Shown one piece after another: positions 34,336 to 43,900 of a stretch of DNA of 64,000 bases. A program made the position numbers and the translations under genes. The notes under the pieces are model-generated. The model did no database searches. It was not told where the DNA came from and saw only the letters and a list, made by a program, of their open reading frames with translations. The DNA is from Fallopia convolvulus (taxonomy: Eukaryota; Streptophyta; Magnoliopsida; Caryophyllales; Polygonaceae), in NCBI GenBank assembly GCA_964016875.1, contig OZ024724.1, positions 24,288,200 to 24,352,199 on the forward strand. Reading direction: 5' to 3'. Every line of letters begins with the position of its first letter. The stretch's first letter is position 1.

Positions 34336-36080
34336 GAGCCGCTGCATTGACTTGCACAAGCTTAGACTTTTGGGGATGAAGAGCCATGATTGTCACGTGT
34401 TCATGCAAAGGTTGATGCATGTTGCTTTTCGAGAATTTCATGATGACAAAGTCTGGGAGCCCATTGCTCAGCTAAGTGCGTTCTTTAGGGACCTCACATG
34501 TTACGAGCTTAAGTTTGAGGTATTTATGCAGTTGCACAAGGAAGTGCCAATAATATTGTGCAAGCTAGAGTGTATCCCCCCCCCCCCCCCGCTTTACTTG
34601 ATTCAATGGAGCACTTGCCTATTCATCTGCCAAGAGAAGCTTCACTTTGTGGCCCTGTCCAATGTAGATGGACGTATTCAAGAGAAAGGTATGTAAAAAT
34701 ATATTGGTCAAATTTGGTTTTATCTAACTTGTATAACACAATCTTTGTTTTGAATATTGCAGGTTCTAAAAAGGTTGAAGGATACAAATGGAAATAAAGT
34801 CAAAGTTGAGGGCTCAACTTAATTTGTAGTACCTATCTCATTCAGGAGACGTCCACCATTTGCTTGTATTATTTTAACTCGCATGTCGCGATTAATCATA
34901 TAGATGTCGACCACAAACATAAGTTGCACACTTCCAATTGGGGTTGATCCAGACGATTTGTCTATTTTCACAATAATTGGTCGGACCTTGGGTAGCAAAT
35001 AAAGTGGTCGTGTGCTCACAAATGATGGATTCTATGTGATCCAAACTTACATACTCCTGAATTGTGAAGAAGTGGAGCCATACATTGAGTAAGTTTTTAT
35101 AATCTCCATTTATATGTTGATTTGACTAAATTCAAAACTAATATATGTGATTCAATTAATATTTGATTGATATTATTTGACAAACTTCGTGCGCCCGTCA
35201 AATCAAATAATAAACGAAGCTGAAGAGAAAAAGATTTTGGAAAGACACTTTCGCTTCTGGTTCTACTCCCATGTAAGGATTCATTCATGTATATAATGTA
35301 GTATGTTTAACTTAATTTCAATTTAAAATGAAATAGTTCGAAAATGTTCATTATTTACTCGATCCACATGCAAGCTGACAGTCCGACAATTACAGATCCT
35401 AACATTGCAACATTAGCTCGTGGACCCTCTAAAAAAGGGAAGACATAATGGTTATTTTGTGAACGGTTATCAATTTCACGAAGGCACATGCATGAACCAG
35501 GGCAACTGATGGTAGTGGAGTTTGTGTTCTAGGACAAAGCTTCGGCACTGACGAGGAGGACTTCTATAGTGTGCTAGAGATAATGGTCAGTTACATATCT
35601 CCAACCGTCAAGCGCCCTATTGTCGTCAATTGTTCATGGTTTGACACTAGAAGTCGTGGAGGAACGCACATTCACCCTCACGTAAAGCTTGTCGATGTTC
35701 AAAGACATAAAATGTTGAGAACAAAAGACCGTTATATCTTAGCACATCAAGCCACTCAAGTTTATTTCCTCGATTACCCAAAGGTTTGGCATGCAGATGT
35801 TGAATGGATAGATGTTTGTAAAGTGAAGTCACTCATGTGGCCCAATGAAGGTACGTGCGTAGACCCTAATGGAAGTAGTTCATGTCGGGTTGCCGTTGAA
35901 GAGGCATTTCAATAGGATTCTTCACTTGCACGAGTGATCGACGACACATATGATAATGATCCACTTGGTCTGCTAAATGACCCAAATGGAGATGACCATA
36001 TCGTGGAGGAACAAGTAGAGACGTCGAGTGAAACGTCTGAGGGGGAGTTCAGGAGCCAGATACAGATGAAGTAGATATGT
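34336..36080 (+). pseudogene. CACTA TNP2-type transposase C-terminal region (DUF4218/DUF4216), broken
   Basis: The reading starts abruptly at SRCIDLHKL, then GMKSHDCHVFMQRL, FFRDLTCYEL and ILCKLE. A 15-base C run (34576-34590) shifts the frame to LLDSMEHLPIHLPREASL and GPVQCRWTYSRER, ending at a GT donor near 34690. VLKRLKD...NKVKVEGS follows at 34762-34819, then DPDDLSIFTIIGRTLG and LLNCEEVEPYIE near 34950-35090, and ERHFRFWFYSH near 35240. A DUF4216-like block (35571-35912) contains FDTRSRGGTHIHP and AHQATQVYFLDYP. These are conserved blocks of plant CACTA transposases. Only the last part is present; the catalytic N-terminal two thirds are missing. Confidence 0.85.
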
Positions 36081-37262
36081 AATCAGGATGCTATTATTGC
36101 ATTGAAATGTCTTTCATTAACACTTGCCTATTGTCATTGACTTTTCTGATATAACTATTCTGATAACACTATTGTCCTTTACTTTTCTGATTACATTATT
36201 AATTGTCTTTTACTTTTATGATAGTACTATTTTGATACTAATATTTTAATGACATTGTTGTCATTTACTTTTTTAATGACAAGATCCATGCATGCACAAA
36301 ATTAACTTTTGTAACTAGTGTCATTCTAATGACACTAGTCATGCATGCATGCACATCATAAAACACTATCAATTTCCAAGCATAAAAGTAGAATTCTTCA
36401 TCTCCAATTCCAACCCAAAACCTAGACACAAAGACAGAAATCTCCATCTCCAATTCAGTCATGACACAAAGGAATGCGTGTTTCTCGTGAACCTTCCCCA
36501 TTACTCCAGCCTATATCAAATTCTCCATCACGAATGAGGCTATGTTTAACTCTCTCTCTATATAATTCTTATTGTATACATTTGAATTCAAAAAAAAACT
36601 CAAATTTTTTTCTTATCTACGTAGGCTAACGAGACGAGAAAAGCTTGAGCATAAAACAAGACATCCCATTAAAAGGATTGGTCACATCCTGGTGCGAAGA
36701 AAACGAACCACCACTAGGATTTTGCCGCCTTTTCTTGAACGACGAGGATATAACGTCACACATTTTGTGCAAAGAAAATACTATGCAGCTTCGCCTACTC
36801 GAAGGTGTTGAGATTCGGGCAGTTGATATGGTGTTTGGGCGTCAATAAAGTTGTTTGTTGTTTTGCATGTTTTTGCTTTAGAAACAATTGTTGTTTGTCA
36901 TTTTGTGATTCGGGAAGTTTTTTGTTGATGTTTTTGCTTTAGAAGTAATTGTTGTTTGTAAGCAATGAAGTTGTTTGTTTGGAAGCAATGAAGTTCTTTG
37001 TTATTTTTCATCTTTTTTTATTTAAATATTATTTTGGTCAATATCTCTTTCTTACAATTGAGTGAAGAAATGGGTAAAGGCAGAATGACAAGTCTTGGCA
37101 CTTTAAATACTTTCACCAAAATGAGAAAAGCTTTCAATTAATTTGTCACCTAACTCGGAATAAATAAAAGCTTCAAATTCTCATTTTTTCACCTAACTCG
37201 GATTAGATATTATTTTGGTCAATATCTCTTTCTTACAATTAATTCTCAACTAACTCGTACTT
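36081..37262. other. CACTA 3' region without a recognisable gene
   Basis: It holds short degenerate repeats of TTGTC(A/C)TTTACTTTTCTGATA near 36130-36270, a perfect 12-bp inverted repeat at 36314-36339, and two copies of TGTTTTTGCTTTAGAA...AATTGTTGTTTG (about 36868 and 36927). Frames at 36349-36537 and 36645-36845 might be remnants of a second CACTA gene, but I see no motif. Confidence 0.5.
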
Positions 37263-37330
37263 TTATGATTTGGTGACCACTTGGTCGCTAATTAGCGACC
37301 ATGTAGTCGCCAAAATCATTCGAGTCTTGC

Positions 37331-39329
37331 ACCATTTGGAATAATCATTTGAGTCTTGCACCACCACTTCCATGGGTTCCGAAAAAGTGGAATGCCGCTC
37401 AAAGGTGAAAGCCCAAACCTTGCCACCAGCTGCATCTGTGTATAGTCTGCATCTAAGAATATCCACTATCGTATTGATCTGTATGCATCTGAGAGTATCC
37501 ACCTCAATCACTGCCTCACTAGTAGATGGCATCTAACTTGGATGTATCCATGGATATCCACTATTACCAATCTCCAACAAATGGAATCAGTTCTGACTAC
37601 ATCCGGGGATATCCATATTCAGAACTGTAGTATACAAGATCACTTTGTCTATCTACTATCTGCAATTCATCATGTCCAATGTATACTTCATTTTATTCAT
37701 ACAAAGATTAAAACAAAATATTACATAAAAAATATGGTTCTGTAGATTAAAACAAAATTCATTTTCTTCCTTCATTTTCTAGCGGTTACGGCCAACGTGC
37801 TTAAATGACCTTTTGGCTGTTACGGCTAGAAGCATGTTAACAACAAGAGAAATTTTATGCTCAAAGATATGATCTTTTTTTTGTCAAGAACACTTCAAAC
37901 ATTGAATCCAAAAGTTACGATCTTTTTCGAAAAAGACATCATCTTTAACATAGTTTTTATCTAATAATGAATTAATTTGCCTAACTAATACATGCAAGTT
38001 TAAAGATATCATTTTTCCAAACTCACTAACAATTTCTAATCAAGATAAACATAGTAGAGTAAGAAAAGAATGAAGAAAGAGAGATAAGGACAAACTAGCA
38101 AAGGAAACATACGTTATTGTGGTTGATGTTCAATACTTGATCCTCTAATCCCAAAAAAGTGTGTATAATCACATTTGTTGTTCAATGGTGAACATGGAGA
38201 GATTTTGAGATTTTTTGAGAGGACTAGTAATGTGTGTAATCTCTCTTTGTATTTGGCACCCACTCTATAATACATATTTGGCACCCATTCTAGACCTATT
38301 AGATATAAATAAAAATTTGTTATAATTTACAACTAATACCCCTCTCATTTTTACCCATCTCCTTCCTCCTCTCTATACCCAAAACCAAAACCCTTCTTCC
38401 TCTCTTACCTATTACAATCCCAATCAAGGTGTTTGAAGACTCAAAATCAAGCTTTGGGTGCATTTCCCCACTACATTCACTCCTACAAACAATCATTGTA
38501 ATTTTTATCTACAAATTCAACCATTTTAATTCCATTGAATTTCTAGATCTAGGTTTGAAAGGAAATCATGTTTTGCTTGAAAATTATTCAAATTAGGTTT
38601 TATACTAAAGTTTTGAACCTATTTTTTAAGATTAAAACTGATTTAGGAAACGATTTGATGATCGGATGTGAAAATCGGGTAAAAAACGGCGACATTGATC
38701 GGGGTTCTCACAGCCGGGCTGTAGGTTGAAGATGACATGGCCGTAACGGCCATGTCGTCTTTAGCCATGACGACCTTGACCGTAACGACCAAAACAACCA
38801 TGGACGTGACGACCAAAACAAGAATGTCCACGACGGCCATGGTTCGCACATCCGTTGCGGCTAAGTGTGTCTTAGCTGTAACGGCCGTGCGTTGCTCTGA
38901 AGGTGAATTCAAACTGAATAATTTGGATAATATTTTCGTATGTCAGATGTCGAGGTGCTTACAAACGAGCGGTCCGCTCATTATTGACGTCGTCAGGGGC
39001 GGAGTGAGCAGATGACATCGATTCCATCGGCTATCGAGTCCCCAGAGGTTCCGGTGGCCCCAGTGGCACCCGAGGTTCAGTTGTTTCCGGTATTACCCTA
39101 CCACTTTAGACGGGGGAATCATCAGACCGTGTTCAACTCACCGAAGTACGACACGGGGAGTAGCTCACAACCATGTTCCGTTAAGGATCAGACACCTACG
39201 GTCCATGCTCCTGCTGCACCGAATACTCGAGTCATCAGACACCACATTCTCGGCATGGACGGGGGGCTAGCAAGCGAGGCGCAAACGATGTGCCAGCTCT
39301 GACGGGAGGGTATATACAGAGGAGACAGA
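37331..39329. other. Mixed decayed transposon sequence
   Basis: At 37440-37620 there are recurring GGATATCCA/TATCCAC and GCATCT motifs. At 37791-37830 and 38734-38900 there are GGCCGTAACGGCC-type inverted motifs, including the arm pair GACATGGCCGT / ACGGCCATGTC (38734-38756). The remainder (37840-38700) is AT-rich with nothing recognised. Confidence 0.5.
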
Positions 39330-39850
39330 CCCGACCCGATGTCGTTGCTCACCCATCCTACACCAGGAGGCCCGGGGAACCCGGAGTTGCTATTGCGATT
39401 CAAGGAGCATGTGACCCACCACATATACGCTGGCACCTTAAGTCAATTATTTATAATATATGATAATCACGTGTGATATTTATGTTTGAATTTGAAATTA
39501 AAATATCTTATGTACGTTAATGTATTACAGGAGCGTCCTCTAGGACCTCTAAGTATCAGTTCCGACATACACAACTTATAGAGTGGCCACAAACGGGAGA
39601 TGGCAACTGGATTGATATTGTATGGGCTAGCGGGCTTGCCCATTTGCAGAGTATTATGTCGCATCATGTTCTTACTGGCCTTATAGAGGCATTTATTGAG
39701 CGATGACATCTAGAGACCAGTTCTTTCTATATGCCATGGAGCGAGATGAAGATTACACTACATGATGTGGCGCTCATCCTCGGCCTTCCGATCGACAGGG
39801 ATGCAGTTGTGCCAGATGGAGCTGGTGGAGGCTCTCAGAGATCCCGATTC
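39330..39850 (+). pseudogene. Plant mobile domain (PMD, MAIN-like) gene fragment
   Basis: A first segment (about 39330-39436) reads PGGPGNPELLLRFKEHVTHHIYAG, the usual start of the transposon-type plant mobile domain. After an intron-like gap ending ACAG (39530), the second segment reads WIDIVWASGLAHLQSI, LTGLIEAFIER, then a TGA (39704-39706) at the position of a conserved Trp. FYMPWSEMKITLHDVALILGLPID follows. PMD genes occur both as host genes and as cargo of transposons. The stop, the truncation and the flanking palindromic motifs indicate a dead transposon copy. Confidence 0.8.
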
Positions 39851-40157
39851 ACAGAGGGTATATGAACTAGACATTCTAAGTTAAAACGAGGGTATATGAA
39901 CTTTGATAATAAGTAAATTACCTCACTGTGATCTATTCTAAGCGAGTTTTCCGTCAAATTGTAGTTATACATGAAATCCTCATTAGACATTGTTTTTGAG
40001 TGTTTTTGGGGAGAGAATAAGAGAACAAAAGACAAGAGAAGAGAGTGTTGGAGGGTTTGAGGATCGATTTTAATGTGTAAAGTGTTAAAAAATGGGTAAT
40101 AAATGTTGTTAGGTAGGGCATTGACAATAAATACACTTTTTTTAAATTTATTAAATA

Positions 40158-40501
40158 CAGGGCCGTCTCTTATGCGGTTCAACCGGTTCACTGGAACAGG
40201 GCCCCTGATTTTTTGGGCCTCTATATAATAGTGTACTAGCAATACCAAACTATATTTTAAACTGTCTCAGTGGTTGTGGCGTGGGCATCCATACGATTAG
40301 CCCCGGGTTCAATTTTCTCATTTGTTTTGTTTCACTTGTATTTATTGGCTGGGCCCCACCATTTTTGGTTTATTTGTATTTTGCTTAGGGGAGATTTTCG
40401 ATGACGAGGCCCACAATTTTTATTCTTCTTACTACTTACAATATTATTGGGCCTCATATTTGTTTTAGAACCGGGCCTCAAAAAACTTTAAGACGGCCCT
40501 A
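40158..40501. mobile_element. hAT-like MITE, 344 bp
   Basis: The left end is CAGGGCCGTCTCTTA and the right end TTTAAGACGGCCCTA, so the inverted repeats share AGGGCCGTCT with one or two later mismatches. The flanking octamers ATTAAATA (40150-40157) and ATTACACA (40502-40509) agree at six of eight positions, as expected for an aged 8-bp hAT duplication. No transposase is present. It ends about 300 bp upstream of the MSH1 start codon. Confidence 0.6.
40262..40316 (+). other. tRNA-like A and B boxes within the hAT-like element
   Basis: CTGTCTCAGTGGTTG resembles a polymerase III A box, and GGTTCAATTTT (40306-40316) a B box, about 33 bp apart. This suggests a SINE head or tRNA relic captured between the inverted repeats. 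No SINE tail was identified. Confidence 0.35.
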
Positions 40502-40638
40502 ATTACACATATGACGTATACGGCCACGACCGCAATGATTTTGGCTGTAACAGTCGTAGGGTGTGCCGCGTAAGCCTGCAATCCTATTTGTAACCGATGC
40601 CAAATAAAATCTTCTTTAATTGAGAGGAGTGCTTTGAA

Positions 40639-40719
40639 ATGAAAGGGGCTATTTCAGACTAGTGCAGCTGGAACCTGTTGTGCATGCCTTCTCTGGCGGG
40701 AACACGGACGAAGAAATAG
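40639..40719 (+). promoter_or_regulatory. Possible upstream open reading frames of MSH1
   Basis: Two short ATG frames precede the MSH1 start: seven codons from 40639 and eleven codons from 40684, both closed well before 40818. They matter only if the transcript starts upstream of them, which the sequence does not show. Confidence 0.25.
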
Positions 40720-40817
40720 AAAACATCCTCTTCCACTTCAAAACCCTAAACGTTCGAATTCCAAAACCCCCGCAAATTCTGAGAGCCATTCCCATTTGCA
40801 GAGGAGAAGGCCCCGCC

Positions 40818-40942
40818 ATGGTCATTCCTTGGCTGACGACGAGAGCCGCTCTCGTTTCATTTCCGAAATGGCGCTCTCTCGCTCTTCTTCTTGGATGTCC
40901 ACCCGCCCACAGCCACAACTTTCTTGTTTCATCCCCACAGTT

Positions 40943-40984
<42 letters not shown>

Positions 40985-43900
40985 AAAATTTCGCCCATCC
41001 TTTAGTTTTGAGCTAGGAATCTGTGGGCTGAAGTGATTGAGTGAAGTGCTACACTGCTACTGTTTTAAGTAAAATTCTAATTGCAAAAGATCACTAAATG
41101 GTTACTTTTGGCCCTAAAGAATCAATTTATTTGCATATAGTTACAAATGTGGAGTTTTCATGTGTTCCTTGTAGAGGAGAACTTGACTCTATTCATAACT
41201 ACTTCTTATAATGGAATTTCAAGTTTGTTTTATGCTTGAGATAGTAGAAATCTTCTCATAACTGCACGGAATCCACCTGGAACCTGTTGCTGGTAATTAT
41301 ATCTTCTTCCTGCCTTTTGTCTTCCCAAAAGTCAAAGATTAGTGCGGAAAAGAGTATAACTGATGACTTTGAACCAATGGGTATGAAGTCTGGAATTGGG
41401 TTTACTGGTTACTGCAGAATTTTATTCTGTATATTGAATTGGAACTTCACAATGAAAGGAAGTTTGAATTGTTTTGTTTTTTGATTTGGGCCCATGCCAT
41501 TGCATGCTCGAATTGTAAGCAAAGTTTGAATATTTGCAACACAAAGAATGTTGAAGCTTTGTTGATTGAATCAATCTCAACATGATTTTATTTTTATTCT
41601 TCTTGAAAAACATCCATTTGTTAATAAGCTTTAGTGATTTATTTTCTTTCTTACAATTAAAAATGGCTGAAATATTCTTCCTGTATGTCTCCTGTATAAC
41701 ATTTTTGGTGGCATCTCTGGTTGAGATACTTTATTCAATTTGTAGGATGCCTTCAAAAAAACATCATTTAGCACATGAACTAAACAGTCAAATTTTCATT
41801 TTTTTTACTGTTTCACTGGATATCTTTCTCAGTTGCAGGAGTAGGAACAATGTACAGTTCTGTTGCTTTAGCGATAGGAAAACCCTGAAAGGGACTATCA
41901 AAACAACCAGAAAGGTCAAAGATTGGAAAAATGTTCTGCATGAAAAGGACGTGTCTCATATGCTATGGTGGAAGGAGGTTTGCTAGTCAAGTTCTTTATC
42001 ATTTGACTGTTTACTTTATGAACAAATTTGCTCTTTGTACTTGGGATGAAGTCATAATTTGCTATGGTTTTTATGCTGTAGAGGTTGAATGCATTTAGAA
42101 AGCCTTCTGCAGTGCAGCTGATTAAAAGGCTTGTATTCTCCAATTTGCTGGGTTTGGATGTGCACTTGAAAAATGGAAGGTGAGCTTATACAAAGAGGGA
42201 GTTGTTCTCATGGTTACTTCACAATTTGTGCTTTGTTTTTCTTCTTCTTTGAGGACGATTTGTGCTTTGTTTTTAATTGCACTGATATTCTCTTAATGAA
42301 ATCTTGGTTAACTGAATCTTCATTTATTTCATTAGTGATCTTGAATTTCTTTAGTTTACAAACTATATGAGTTTGGTGCTTTTTGATCCTTTTTGTTTGA
42401 CTTGGGGCCTAATCCTACCATATGTATGTCAGGATATAGATTCCAGATCTCTTGTTAGCCCTGCCCCATAGCGCATATTTAGACACCAACGTTCAGACAG
42501 AATAGGCTATTTATACAAGGGATTAAGCCAGCTTAATTGTAGAGTAACCAAAATGCTCTATCAAGGAGAATGCACATTCTGAGGATAGTCCTTTTAGTTT
42601 TTGGACATTTATGGAAGTTTATCCATTGAGCTATAAATGGATAATGATATGTGCATCAAATGATCACACAATTGGATTGGATGGTTTGTTGTCACATGTG
42701 CTGCGGTCCATGTTATTCCATTCATTTTTTTCATATTTTCTTATACATTCTACCTATCTGGACTATATAAAGCGTCTTTAGTGGATTTTACTTAGAAATT
42801 CATGCATGGGATCTCTATTGGCATATTTGAAAGATTTCTTATGCAAGGGATCAACCATATACTTTGTGAGAATGAGCTGCTTGATATTTAACATTAGGAG
42901 AGCCATCTTTCTGGCTATAATTTTACTTTGTTGAATTATTAGCATATTATGATGCACCCCCTTTCTGAATCATCTTTATTCTTGCAATTTTTCTTGTATG
43001 AAAGAGCAACAACTAGAAAAGTAAGACACTAGTAATTTCATATCCAATGTACTAACTACTAATAACACAAGATAATGCAGTCTAAAAGAAGGGAACCTCA
43101 ACTCAGAAATGCTAGGATTCAAATCAAGATTTCCACGTGAAGTTTTACTATGTAGAGTATGTTGTTCTCTGAACTGTTCCCTTTATTCTCTGTGGTTTCT
43201 CTTTACATTCCTTTTTTTTCCATTGTGCTCATTATAGTTCATATGTTGATGATTTGACTAACATTGATTTGACATTCCTCTTTAGGTTGGAGATTTTTAT
43301 GAAGCCATTGGTATTGATGCCTGTGTTTTAGTTGAATATGCTGGGTTGAACCCTTTTGGTGGCTTGCGCTCTGATAGTGTCCCAAGAGCTGGATGTCCTG
43401 TTGTGGTACTGCAACTTTAGGTCCTTCTCCCTCCAGATTTCATACCTATATTGCTCTCCCAGATATAAAAATCCTTATGTTAAATCGAGCGTCTATGTAT
43501 TCTATAGACATAAAGGGCTGTCTTTCTAAAATGCCATGTTCGGGGTTCTGCTAATTTAAAATTACAAGTTCTTACTGTTTCAATATGCTAGAAGCCTGAA
43601 CTGAAATTCGTCCTTAGGTAATTGTTTTTAACTATCGTCTTAGGTTAGCTGTCAGATAACATTGCTGGTTTGGATGTTTTTAATTAGCATCTCAGTTTGC
43701 ATTTGTCATCTTTTTGTATCATTAGCTGTATTTGTGATTATCCCATTAAATTTTTTATCATTCTTGAAGCATGGCTGAATCATTAGTTATATTTGGTGTT
43801 GCTTTCTCTTGTACAGCCATATTTAAATGCCTTAGTAGTGAAACAACTTCAGGGTTCACATTGATCATTTTCTCACATTTAAATTCGATTATGTATACTA

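Larger units (their letters stand above)
34336..37330 (+). mobile_element. CACTA (En/Spm) transposon, right-side remnant
   Basis: It contains the C-terminal part of a TNP2-type transposase (34336-36080), then AT-rich sequence, and at 37263-37312 a subterminal cluster with TGGTCGCTAA, TTAGCGACCA and GTAGTCGCC. This is the same motif family as at 4943-5375. No right terminal CACTA repeat (ending in TAGTG) was found near 37.3 kb, so the end is lost or diverged. Confidence 0.75.

Noticed and set aside
35555..35570. TATAGTG at about 35562 considered as the right CACTA terminus.
   Set aside because: It lies within the transposase coding sequence, upstream of the DUF4216-like block, so it cannot be the element end.
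37542..37745. Recurring GGATATCCA motifs considered as the right terminal region of the CACTA element.
   Set aside because: They differ from the TGGTCGC family and no TAGTG terminus follows.
40662..40817. In-frame upstream extension of MSH1 from a GTG at 40662.
   Set aside because: There is no in-frame ATG upstream, plant nuclear genes rarely start at GTG, and the sequence from 40818 begins like known MSH1 presequences.
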